Of a stretch of 35,628 nucleotides of DNA, positions 8,127 through 15,862 are shown one piece after another (positions within the stretch are counted from its first letter, which is position 1; every line of letters starts with the position of its first letter). Position numbers and translations under genes: made by a program. Source of the DNA: Bacteroidota bacterium (GTDB lineage: Bacteria > Bacteroidota > Bacteroidia > Chitinophagales > Saprospiraceae); the NCBI GenBank assembly GCA_017857395.1, contig JAFMDF010000065.1:1-35628 (forward strand), in the 5' to 3' direction. The notes beneath the pieces are model-generated. The model saw only the letters and a program-made list of their open reading frames with translations. It had not been told where the DNA came from and made no database searches.

Positions 8127-9008
8127 GTGAAATTAACAGGATTTACAGACGAAGCTGCCAGCGATTTAGCAGGGCAAATAAAAGTAACCAAAGCCTTAGG
8201 TTGGGATTATCTATCCGCTCGGATGATAGACGGTACAAATATTCATGACCTTTCGGAAAAAGACTTTGAAACAGTTTGTGAGCAATTAGAAACTGCCAAT
8301 ATTAAGGTGGCTGAATTTGGGACGATGATTGGCAGTTGGGCAAAAACGATTGAGTCTGATTGGGCGTTGACTTTGGCAGAAATAGACCGTTGTATTCCAA
8401 AAATGCAGCGATTAGGCGTTCAATTTGCTCGCATTATGTCTTATGCACAATGTACTTGGGGCGATGATCAACAAGAACAAGAACGTTTTCGGCGACTTCG
8501 AGAAATTACGGCTCGATTTGCAGATGCAGGTTTAGAAGCTATTCATGAAAATTGTATGAATTGGGGTGGCTTTTCTGCCGACCATACTTTGCGTTTATTG
8601 GAAGAAGTGCCTGGATTGAGATTGGTTTTTGATACAGGCAATCCCGTTTTTCAACGAGACCGTTCTAAACCAGCGCCTTATCCTTGGCAAAACGCTTTTG
8701 AATTTTATCAAAAGGTCAAGCATGCCATTGCACATGTACATATCAAAGATGGCATTATGCACCAGGATGCAGGCGAACCTGAATATACGTTTGCAGGGGA
8801 AGGACAAGGACATACCAAAGCCATCGTTGCCGATTTAATCGCTAGTGGTTATGATGGATTTATTGCTATTGAGCCGCATATTGCTAAAGTTTTTCATACT
8901 TCCGAACAAGCAAATAATCCTCAGCGAGAATACGATTTGTATTTGGAATATGGGCAACGGTTTGAGCAATTAGTACAAGTATGTAAAAAATCCCAACACT
9001 TATCGTAA
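8127..9008 (+). CDS. TIM-barrel sugar (phosphate) isomerase/epimerase
   Basis: 293 residues starting at a GTG (8127), with no better start upstream. The sequence fits the xylose-isomerase-like TIM-barrel/AP-endonuclease-2 superfamily. Features are KLTGFTDEAASDL at the start, GLEAIHENCM (a metal-ligand glutamate region), LRLVFDTGNP, HAIAHVHIKDG, GEGQGHTKAIVADL and the terminal GFIAIEPHI. These supply the Glu/Asp/His metal ligands typical of the family. Likely action is isomerisation or epimerisation of a keto-sugar made by the preceding Gfo/Idh enzyme; this is inferred from the pairing. Cytoplasmic. The gene is followed by a three-hairpin array. Confidence 0.85.
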   Translation: MKLTGFTDEAASDLAGQIKVTKALGWDYLSARMIDGTNIHDLSEKDFETVCEQLETANIKVAEFGTMIGSWAKTIESDWALTLAEIDRCIPKMQRLGVQFARIMSYAQCTWGDDQQEQERFRRLREITARFADAGLEAIHENCMNWGGFSADHTLRLLEEVPGLRLVFDTGNPVFQRDRSKPAPYPWQNAFEFYQKVKHAIAHVHIKDGIMHQDAGEPEYTFAGEGQGHTKAIVADLIASGYDGFIAIEPHIAKVFHTSEQANNPQREYDLYLEYGQRFEQLVQVCKKSQHLS

Positions 9009-9047
9009 AGCGTGGGATTTTCAAATACAGTCGGGTGATTTATTAGC

Positions 9048-9179
9048 TCATCCAGTGACTTCCCGTCACTGGATGAATTCAATTTATCCTCTTTTAAATC
9101 ATCCAGCAATAAAAAATCACTCGATGAATTTAGGGTTTCTCCTTTTAAATTATCAAGTGACGGAAAGTCACTTGATAAT
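9048..9179. repeat. Tandem array of three hairpin units, 51-base period
   Basis: Three related units begin at 9048, 9099 and 9150. Each consists of an inverted repeat followed by a pyrimidine-rich stretch ending TTTTAAA. Unit 1 has 12-bp perfect arms (TCATCCAGTGAC, 9048-9059 with 9065-9076) and a five-base loop. Unit 3 has 13-bp perfect arms (9149-9161 with 9167-9179) and a GGAAA loop. Unit 2 is degenerate (TCATCCAG ... CTCGATGA). The array lies between two convergent genes, and the last hairpin covers the stop codon (9168-9170) of the minus-strand gene. A two-way transcription barrier is possible. Confidence 0.85.
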
Positions 9180-10328
9180 AGTTAATTGCTGAATTGCCTT
9201 TTCCAAAGAAATTTGTTCTTTGCGATACCCATCCAAAGTTGATTTCTTAGCAATAATTTCTAGTTTTTTAGGCATTTTTTCGCAATCTCTACAATCAGGA
9301 AAACGCAATTTAAAAGTCAAAGCTTCTCCACTATTAATACTCTTAACAATACTACCGTAATCAATAATATTTTCTTTTAAACCTTCTAAAAAAGAAAGGT
9401 AACTTTTATCTAACGCTTCGCTGTCAATTTCCGTCAGGTCGTCGCTGTCTCCATCTATTATGGCTAAACCATTATTTCTCCATATCGTTTTAGCTTGGTC
9501 AAATTGCAATCCAAAATAATGACTTCCATTACCCGAACGAATACGTAAATTATAAATAGCACCAATCCCTTCTATCTTTTCATAATAAGGCGTACCACTA
9601 ATTCGTAAAACGCCTTCTTCCTTATCATTATGCAATTTCTTTAAAATAGTACTTAATAATTCTAAGTCTTTTTCTTTAGCAGCCCGCTCTTTGGCTTCAT
9701 CAAAAATATATTCAATTTTATCAATCAATTGCTGTTTGTTGTCGTTATTCTGAAAAGCATCAATAGCCGTTTTAGTAATAGTAGCGCTATAATTTCTTTT
9801 GCTTTTTCCATCTATTACCAATGCGGGAAAAGCACCATCGAAACGACTAGAATTACTACCATATCGAATCATAATTTTTTCATCGTCTCCTATTTGCCGC
9901 ATCAAATAAGCATACTCAGAAAAGAAAGTTTCTACAATCAATTTAAAGGTCTTTTGAATTTCTGCTTTATTTGCTTCCAAATCCTCCGCATCAAAATTAT
10001 ATCGCTTCTTTCTAGATCGAAGAATCGTATAGCTAGTTGGCTTTCCAGATTTGTCTTTTTTAGTTTCTGACATCACTAAGGGGCTTAATAAACTCCCAGA
10101 AGTAATAGAAAACATCGCCCCAAAACCTTCAATATAAGTCCCTTCGACTTCTGGGCTACTATTGATAATGAAAAATTTATCATCGTTCGTCATTCCTCCA
10201 CTACTTATTTCTCCAATTATCGTTTCTAAAATTTTCTCTGCCACATCAATATCTCGATTCATTCGAGCCGTTTGGGCAGATAATAAAAAGGTTGCTAAAA
10301 ACAGTCCTATAGTTACTTTCAATTTCAT
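9168..10328 (-). CDS. Secreted protein of unknown function in a sigma/anti-sigma operon
   Basis: 386 residues with a Sec signal peptide (MKLKVTIGLFLATFLLSAQT) and no membrane helix after it, so probably periplasmic or surface-exposed. I recognise no domain. The mature part is charged, with two regions that both refer to a GIGAIYN/GFGAMFS-like strand (YIEGFGAMFSITSG near residue 65 and KIEGIGAIYNLRIR near 250), hinting at an internal duplication. A PDCRDCEKMPKK segment near the C-terminus has two close cysteines. It is the third gene after an ECF sigma factor and its anti-sigma factor, suggesting it is a target or sensor of that system. The stop codon lies inside a hairpin. Confidence 0.65.
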   Translation of the reverse strand: MKLKVTIGLFLATFLLSAQTARMNRDIDVAEKILETIIGEISSGGMTNDDKFFIINSSPEVEGTYIEGFGAMFSITSGSLLSPLVMSETKKDKSGKPTSYTILRSRKKRYNFDAEDLEANKAEIQKTFKLIVETFFSEYAYLMRQIGDDEKIMIRYGSNSSRFDGAFPALVIDGKSKRNYSATITKTAIDAFQNNDNKQQLIDKIEYIFDEAKERAAKEKDLELLSTILKKLHNDKEEGVLRISGTPYYEKIEGIGAIYNLRIRSGNGSHYFGLQFDQAKTIWRNNGLAIIDGDSDDLTEIDSEALDKSYLSFLEGLKENIIDYGSIVKSINSGEALTFKLRFPDCRDCEKMPKKLEIIAKKSTLDGYRKEQISLEKAIQQLTIIK

Positions 10329-10404
10329 GATTGGTGATTTTTAATAGTTGGTGGTATCTGGATTAAATCAGTACCCTAAACCTAGTTTTTAAATTGAGTT
10401 TTTT

Positions 10405-10540
10405 GTTGCGAGTTACGGGTTACGGGTTACGGGTTAAAACAATATTCATCAGTTCGTTGAATAATAACTTTAAATTAGAGTTATTCTCAAAATTTAAACT
10501 CATTCCCATTCAACTCGCAACCCGCAACTCGTAACCCGTA
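10405..10540. repeat. GGGTTAC tandem repeat and its imperfect inverted copy
   Basis: Positions about 10412-10436 hold a seven-base unit (GTTACGG) just over three times. About 75 bases on, 10512-10540 carries the approximate reverse complement (CTCGCAACCCGCAACTCG). The element separates the anti-sigma gene from the secreted-protein gene and abuts the anti-sigma stop codon at 10541. It may reduce read-through into the third gene. Confidence 0.7.
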
Positions 10541-11317
10541 TTAATCATCGCTATTGCCAATTACATTAATCAACAAAGCATCTGTTTCTGTTTGATTTTG
10601 ATAGACATTTGCAAATTCACTTTTGATAAGATTGAGGTCATTATTCCGAGTCTCTTGCCAACTAGTCCAAGCCTCTCCTAAAAATACTTGTGTTTTTTGC
10701 TGGTGTGCTTCTAATAAATTTTGCATCAAATTCGCTAGTTCGGGTATTTCTTCTTGTCGGAAGTTATTCGCAAAATCTTGTAATTCAGTTTTTTGCTGTG
10801 ATTGATAAGCGAGCATTTGCTGATTCAATTTACTTTGCATCGCATTCATTTGATTCGCTTGTCGTTTTTGCCAAATAGAATCCAATAATAATAACTGTTG
10901 TTGATGTACCGCTTCCCGCTTTACAATTAATTGCTGTACCTCTGCTAAAGTAATATTATCCGAAGGAGGCAAAATTGGTGTCATTGGTTTTTCTACTGGC
11001 GTCCCAAAAGAAAAAGTCAAACCATTTTCGGTAGTCGTTGCTTGAAAATCAAACAACTGTAATAAAAGCAATAGCGATGCGGCAATACTAGCGGGAATTG
11101 CCCACCTTTTCCATGGGAAAGGTGCTCGTTTCAAAGTAATGACTGTGGCAGGTGGTTGCACCTCAGGTAAATCTGCCAAAAAGGTTCTACTTTCTTGTAA
11201 AGCTTCCAAGTCTTTTTGAAGTGCAGGATTTTGCTGTAATTTCTGCTCAAAAGCTTGTTTCTCTGCCGAGGTCATTTCTCCGTAGAGATAATCTATTAAT
11301 TTTTCTTCTTGGTTCAT
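10541..11317 (-). CDS. Membrane-anchored anti-sigma factor
   Basis: 258 residues. The N-terminus (MNQEEKLIDYLYGEMTSAEK) is a typical sigma-binding helical domain of Bacteroidota anti-sigma factors. It lacks the zinc-binding His/Cys pair of the zf-HC2 type. One membrane helix follows at about 72-90 (WAIPASIAASLLLLLQLF). The periplasmic part (about 120-245) is glutamine-rich and probably coiled-coil. It should hold the ECF sigma factor encoded 80 bases upstream at the inner membrane until an envelope signal releases it. The inter-gene gap contains AGAAGTCAGAAGT-type partial repeats. Confident as a role from context and layout; the signal is unknown. Confidence 0.8.
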   Translation of the reverse strand: MNQEEKLIDYLYGEMTSAEKQAFEQKLQQNPALQKDLEALQESRTFLADLPEVQPPATVITLKRAPFPWKRWAIPASIAASLLLLLQLFDFQATTTENGLTFSFGTPVEKPMTPILPPSDNITLAEVQQLIVKREAVHQQQLLLLDSIWQKRQANQMNAMQSKLNQQMLAYQSQQKTELQDFANNFRQEEIPELANLMQNLLEAHQQKTQVFLGEAWTSWQETRNNDLNLIKSEFANVYQNQTETDALLINVIGNSDD

Positions 11318-11397
11318 ATCTTCTTTTTAGAAGTCAGAAGTAAGACCATTTCATTGTCAGAAGTCAGATTCTCGATTATGAAATGAACTGATTCTTT

Positions 11398-11934
11398 TCA
11401 AAATATATTCATTTTTCGCAAAGCTTTTAAACCGTAGTATAATCTGGACTTTGCGGTACTTTCTGAAATGCCCAATGTATCCGCAATCTCTCTAAACTTT
11501 AAACCTTCGTACTCTTTGAGGATTAAAACCGTTCGCTGTTCGACTGGTAATTGTTGAATCGCTCGCATCACTAACTGTGCTCGTTCATTATTTTCGTATA
11601 AAGTATCGGGTGATTTCGGGCTTATTTGCATTGCGGATAATCCATATTTTTCTTCGTAATTGGTTCTTGTTTTCTGTTTTCTAAGATATTCATGGCATTG
11701 GTTGGTCGTGATTCGATACAGCCAAACTTTAAAAGTAGCAGGTTCTTTTAGTTGAATTAATTTTTCCTGTACGACGACAAAAGTTTGTTGACACATTTCC
11801 TTCGCCAATTGGGCATCCGAAAAATATTTATAAGCGATATTATATACTCGACGATACCAATCGCTAAACAATTGATTCAAGGCAGTTTGATTGCCTTCTT
11901 GTGCTTGAATAATAAGTTGTCGAGTTTCGTCCAA
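11398..11934 (-). CDS. ECF RNA polymerase sigma factor
   Basis: 178 residues, a normal ECF length. Region 2 is at about 10-80 (LFSDWYRRVYNIAYKYFSD, then VWLYRITTNQCHEYLRKQ), and region 4 at about 120-175 (LPVEQRTVLILKEYEGLKF, REIADTLGISESTAKSRL), the helix-turn-helix that reads the -35 element. The only start giving full length is a TTG at 11934; an in-frame stop lies ten codons upstream and the next ATG would remove region 2. It heads an operon with the anti-sigma factor and a secreted protein, and probably activates its own promoter as is usual for the family. It is divergent from the ankyrin gene, about 105 bases apart. Confidence 0.9.
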   Translation of the reverse strand: MDETRQLIIQAQEGNQTALNQLFSDWYRRVYNIAYKYFSDAQLAKEMCQQTFVVVQEKLIQLKEPATFKVWLYRITTNQCHEYLRKQKTRTNYEEKYGLSAMQISPKSPDTLYENNERAQLVMRAIQQLPVEQRTVLILKEYEGLKFREIADTLGISESTAKSRLYYGLKALRKMNIF

Positions 11935-12040
11935 TTTTATAACTTCTTTTTGGTGATTTACATACTATGGATGGATGAACCCTAAAAATAGTTTTAAGCT
12001 AGTTGATTTTTTTATTTATTTTTGGGAAAAAACTAAAAAT

Positions 12041-13183
12041 ATGCCTTCATTCGATGCTTTAAAGGAATTACTACAAGGTCGTAATACAGCGATTATCAAT
12101 ACTTTTATCAACAAAAACCCTGGCGTATTAGATGAAATTGACCAGAATGGGATTAGTGGATTAATGTATATTGGCTATCATCAATTACCTGAAGTTTTGG
12201 CTGTAGCTGTTGATATCAAGAAGGAGTTTACGATATACGAAGCAGCAGCAATGGGCTTATTACATCGGGTCATTACCAAAGTCAATAGTCAACCTGCCTT
12301 ATTAAATACACCTGCGAAAGATGGATTTTTGCCCTTGACTTTAGCTTGCTTTTTTGGCCAATATCCAGTAGTTAAATACTTATTAAAAAAAGGGGCAAAG
12401 GTGAATATTCCTGCTAATAACCCTTCCAAAGTAATGCCGTTGCATTCGGCAGTTGCTAAAAATGACTATGCAATTTGTGAACTTTTATTAAAAAACGGAG
12501 CGGACGTCAATGCCACACAAATGAAAGGCGTAACAGCTTTACAATCTGCAGCACATCAGGGAAATTTAGAATTGGTGCAATTATTAGTCACCAATGGGGC
12601 GGAAATAGATATGGAAACAACTGAGGGAAAAACAGCCCTTTCTTTTGCCGAGGAGGATGGACATGAAACAGTAGCTGATTTTCTTAAAAATGCTTTTCCT
12701 TTACCTGGGTTTGGTATGATAACTTTAAATAATTTAGAAGCAGAGTATGAGGCAGGGGTACTAATTAATGATAAGGCTATTTCCTTAGATTTAAATTTTG
12801 AAGCCACCACTATTCCTAGGGAAAATTTATCCTTAGTCAAAAAAATATTAAATAATCTACCGGATTATCAGCGGCAAACTCGTGCTGCAATTGTTGAAGA
12901 TGCTAAAGATGAAGATGGTATTACAAGGGAATATTTAGAATTTCATATAGAAGAACTCCTCGAAAATGAATTACAAGAATTATTAGGACATATTTCTTCT
13001 CAGCGAAAAAGACGCAAAAAAGTATTCAAGTTATTACAGTTAAATAGGATTGGTTTTTACCCAGAAGCCGAACAGAATTATGCTGTTTTCGATTATACGA
13101 TAGGTGATGAATTAACCGATTATTTATTAGTCGTCGTAATGAATCAAAATGATAAAGTTAAGTTTATAACCATGGAAAGTTAA
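12041..13183 (+). CDS. Ankyrin-repeat protein with uncharacterised C-terminal domain
   Basis: 380 residues from the ATG at 12041 (MPSFDALKELLQGRN). The frame is open to 11975, but the extra 22 residues are low-complexity and hydrophobic. Residues about 85-220 hold four ankyrin repeats, recognisable as DGFLPLTLACFFGQ, MPLHSAVAKNDYAICELLL, GVTALQSAAHQGNLELVQLL and GKTALSFAEEDGHETVADFL. The C-terminal ~150 residues form a separate alpha/beta domain that somewhat resembles DUF2004-type proteins; this is uncertain. There is no signal peptide, so it is cytoplasmic. Ankyrin repeats mediate protein binding. A hairpin (13189-13210) follows the stop codon. Confidence 0.75.
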   Translation: MPSFDALKELLQGRNTAIINTFINKNPGVLDEIDQNGISGLMYIGYHQLPEVLAVAVDIKKEFTIYEAAAMGLLHRVITKVNSQPALLNTPAKDGFLPLTLACFFGQYPVVKYLLKKGAKVNIPANNPSKVMPLHSAVAKNDYAICELLLKNGADVNATQMKGVTALQSAAHQGNLELVQLLVTNGAEIDMETTEGKTALSFAEEDGHETVADFLKNAFPLPGFGMITLNNLEAEYEAGVLINDKAISLDLNFEATTIPRENLSLVKKILNNLPDYQRQTRAAIVEDAKDEDGITREYLEFHIEELLENELQELLGHISSQRKRRKKVFKLLQLNRIGFYPEAEQNYAVFDYTIGDELTDYLLVVVMNQNDKVKFITMES

Positions 13184-13188
13184 GTGTA

Positions 13189-13210
13189 TAGGTGAACTTC
13201 AATTCACCTA
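13189..13210 (+). terminator. Hairpin after the ankyrin gene
   Basis: TAGGTGAA (13189-13196) pairs with TTCACCTA (13203-13210) around a six-base loop. It starts six bases after the stop codon. No T-run follows, so termination strength is uncertain. Confidence 0.4.
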
Positions 13211-13297
13211 AAACAGAAGTCCGAGGAACAAAAAAATCAATAAGTTGTGGTAATTAATTGCACGCCACACTCCCCTCACTATAAATTATTTCTAAGC

Positions 13298-13410
13298 AAA
13301 AAAAAATTGGCATCACCTCCAAGGAGATGTGCCAACAAAATTGCAGTCCGAGTTAAATTCTTTAGGTACAACGCTTTCGTTGTACAAATTTCTTTAGGTT
13401 TAATTCAGAC
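13298..13410 (-). ncRNA. Candidate structured small RNA with its own terminator
   Basis: Read on the minus strand, 13410-13346 folds into a long rod. A 12-position outer stem (13399-13410 with 13346-13357) has 11 pairs, one of them G-U. An internal loop follows whose two sides are near-identical copies of CTTTAGGT-containing sequence (plus strand 13355-13367 and 13386-13399) and so cannot pair with each other. An 8-bp perfect apical stem (13378-13385 with 13366-13373) and a four-base loop close it. Ten bases further on comes a hairpin (13307-13335, outer stem TTGGCA) followed by nine T on the minus strand (13298-13306). No minus-strand gene lies upstream that would need this terminator. The stem-bubble-stem shape recalls 6S-like RNA, but I cannot assign a family. 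The 5' end is not determined. Confidence 0.4.
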
Positions 13411-13989
13411 CCCAACGATTAGAGTAACTTTTTTGATTTTTTGATACTATTTTTCAACAAAAAAAGGGTCATTTTAGCTCTTTATCCTTTATAAAAGTTA
13501 TTATTATTGGACACAACTTTCATAAATATATGAATCTATATTTATCAGCGTTTAAAAGGAAGAAGCTAGATTTAGCTTTCAGCCATATTTCAACCTTAAA
13601 TAATTCAATATAATTATAGTACTTACCCAATTAAAAGGGGTAATTTTGAACTTGATAGGTTTAGTTAGGAAACGTCGAAAAAATTAGTATTTTTTGAACT
13701 AGAAGTTTTTTTAAAGCGAACCACCTTACAGATGATACAGCTTTTTCATAGATTTTAAACCTATGAAAAAAACACCCCATTCAATTCCAATCAACATCGG
13801 AAAGAATACTAAGCTGTTTCTTAGTCAATACTAAGAAATAATTACGTTAATTATCTTAACTTTTTTTTAACTCGGAGGCGATTTGGACTTGTTTTGTTAG
13901 CAGTCTTTATTGCTTTATTTAACTACCTTTTACTTGCAATTTTCTTTTAGACGGGAGAAAGTTAGATAGGTCACAAAACTTTTAAAATT

Positions 13990-15282
13990 TTGTTAAAAAA
14001 AAATCCGTTACAACTAAATGATGATTTTAAGTATGCGTTAGATGTACTAGAAAAGACGGATAAAAGTATGTTTATTACTGGTCGAGCGGGTACGGGAAAG
14101 TCTACTTTGTTACAACTTTTTAGAAATACCACTAGAAAAAAAGTCGCTGTTTTAGCGCCAACTGGGGTAGCTGCTTTAAATGTAAGGGGACAAACCATTC
14201 ATTCCTTTTTTAAATTTCCTGCCAAACCACTACACAAAACAGAAATTAAACGCCTTCGTCAAAGAAAGGTCTATCAAAAATTAGAAGTATTGATTATTGA
14301 TGAAATTTCAATGGTTCGAGCAGATTTAATGGATAATATAGATTGGTTTCTAAGAAAAAATCGAGAAAACCCGATGCCTTTTGGCGGCGTACAAGTGGTC
14401 TTTTTTGGAGATTTATTTCAATTACCACCTGTTGTAGCAACTGAACAAGAACGGATGTTATTCCGAATGCAATATACCAGTCAATATTTCTTTTCTGCTC
14501 ATGTTTTTGAGGAGTTTGAATTAGAGATGATGGAGTTACGAAAAATTTATCGGCAAGATGGTCGGCATTTCATCCGCTTATTAGAATCCGTCCGTTTAAA
14601 TTATATAGATTATGATGATTTAAGTGATTTGAATGAACGGCATGTGCCCGATTTTGAACCAGAAGATTATTATATCACCCTTTCTGCTAGAAATGCGACC
14701 GTTAACAGCATTAATACCAGAGAGTTACGTCAATTAATCACCCCTTCCTCTGTTTATTTAGGAAAAGTAGAAGGTAGTTTTGATGTCCGCCTCTACCCTA
14801 CTGATTTGGCACTCAGTCTCAAAGAAGGCGCACAAGTGATGTTTATAAAAAATGACCCTGAACGAAAATTTGTCAACGGCACAATTGGAAAAATTGTGGA
14901 GTTAACCAATGAAAGTATCAAAGTAGTCGTGCAAGAATATGATGGAAAAGAACGCTTAATTGATGTTCCAAAATTAGAATGGGAAATTTTAAAATATAGT
15001 GTCAATGAAAAAGATGAATCCAGAATAGAAACCGAGGCAGTTGGTAAATTCACGCAATATCCCCTTAAATTAGCTTGGGCAATTACCATTCATAAAAGTC
15101 AAGGCAAAACTTTTGAAAAAGTCATCATCGACTTAGGGAAAGGTGCTTTTGCACATGGTCAAACTTATGTGGCGTTAAGTCGCTGTAAAACATTGGAAGG
15201 TATTGTGTTGAAACAGGCACTTCGGCCGCAAGATATTCAGGTGGATGAGAAAGTAGTAGATTTTTATGAGCGGCATTTTTGA
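13990..15282 (+). CDS. PIF1-like superfamily 1 DNA helicase
   Basis: 430 residues from a TTG at 13990; no in-frame ATG precedes the Walker A motif. Walker A is GRAGTGKST (31-39), Walker B LIIDEISM (101-108), motif III FGDLFQLPP (139-147), and the C-terminal UvrD_C_2-type segment has AWAITIHKSQGKTF (362-375) and YVALSRCK (393-400). This is the complete motif set of PIF1/RecD-like SF1B helicases, which unwind DNA 5' to 3'. Some Bacteroidota homologues carry extra C-terminal domains that this one lacks. Cytoplasmic, probably in DNA repair or replication-fork maintenance. It is convergent with the membrane-protein gene ending at 15342. Confidence 0.9.
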   Translation: MLKKNPLQLNDDFKYALDVLEKTDKSMFITGRAGTGKSTLLQLFRNTTRKKVAVLAPTGVAALNVRGQTIHSFFKFPAKPLHKTEIKRLRQRKVYQKLEVLIIDEISMVRADLMDNIDWFLRKNRENPMPFGGVQVVFFGDLFQLPPVVATEQERMLFRMQYTSQYFFSAHVFEEFELEMMELRKIYRQDGRHFIRLLESVRLNYIDYDDLSDLNERHVPDFEPEDYYITLSARNATVNSINTRELRQLITPSSVYLGKVEGSFDVRLYPTDLALSLKEGAQVMFIKNDPERKFVNGTIGKIVELTNESIKVVVQEYDGKERLIDVPKLEWEILKYSVNEKDESRIETEAVGKFTQYPLKLAWAITIHKSQGKTFEKVIIDLGKGAFAHGQTYVALSRCKTLEGIVLKQALRPQDIQVDEKVVDFYERHF

Positions 15283-15341
15283 CTGCAGTATTACAAAATT
15301 ATAATGGATTACCAGAATGGTGAATTTTCCAAATAATATCT

Positions 15342-15842
15342 TTATTTTTTCCTTAAAATAACATCTGGGTGTCCATTTTCCATTGCTTCTTGTAGTTTAG
15401 TTTTTAACTTCTTCTCTCTGTAATCAAAATAAATGCCAGCTAAAACTATCAAAAAGACTGCTCCATTAAATCCAAAACGTTTTACAGAAAAGTAGTCTAA
15501 GTTAGTAATATATAAGTATAACAAGAGACCGATTGGTACAAGTGCTACGATAATAGAAATTAGTCTAATTTTTTTGTAAAGACCAGCACAAAGAAAAAGT
15601 ATACAACTAAGAAAAACTCTTTCAATAAAAATACTTAATGAGAAATGGTCAAGAAATAAATAGTTTGCCAAAACAGGGTATAAGATAGCTAACCCCATTA
15701 CAATAATAATTTGTCTCAATTTCTTTAGGTAGTTAACTGTCCCATCGTACTTCCAACTAGTAACAGCTAATTTACCAATAAACTTATAGTCCTCAATTTC
15801 TGTAGTTTGCTTGCTTAATGTTTCATCCAGAATATTATTCAT
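15342..15842 (-). CDS. Small four-helix membrane protein, unknown
   Basis: 166 residues with four predicted membrane helices (about 45-65 IIIVMGLAILYPVLANYLF, 70-90, 95-115 and 125-143) between soluble tails. The C-terminus is lysine-rich (DYREKKLKTKLQ). I recognise no family. It begins 20 bases after the stop of the DUF4056 gene on the same strand, so the two are probably co-transcribed. Its base composition is like its neighbours'. Confident as a gene, not as to function. Confidence 0.6.
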   Translation of the reverse strand: MNNILDETLSKQTTEIEDYKFIGKLAVTSWKYDGTVNYLKKLRQIIIVMGLAILYPVLANYLFLDHFSLSIFIERVFLSCILFLCAGLYKKIRLISIIVALVPIGLLLYLYITNLDYFSVKRFGFNGAVFLIVLAGIYFDYREKKLKTKLQEAMENGHPDVILRKK

Positions 15843-15862
15843 TGTTTTCGTAATTTTATATC

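Larger units (their letters stand above)
13184..13989. other. 800-base gene-free region with a candidate RNA gene
   Basis: I see no believable protein gene here; a 65-codon frame at 13247-13444 crosses the structured elements. The first 230 bases hold three hairpins (13189-13210, 13307-13335, 13346-13410), two of which form the candidate minus-strand RNA listed separately. A further 10-bp perfect stem with a nine-base loop lies at 13742-13751/13761-13770. The rest (13420-13740 and 13771-13989) is AT-rich, and I see nothing in it apart from what should be the helicase promoter. Confidence 0.5.

Noticed and set aside
8595-8838. Frames on both strands inside the isomerase gene
   Set aside because: They are overlapped entirely by a well-supported enzyme gene and have no homologous features.
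9048-9179. Possible CRISPR array
   Set aside because: There are only three units, each a hairpin with changed arms, no constant repeat with unique spacers, and no cas genes nearby.
13247-13444. 65-codon plus-strand frame
   Set aside because: It runs straight through two hairpins and a poly-A run and has no domain or sensible composition; the region is better explained by structured RNA.
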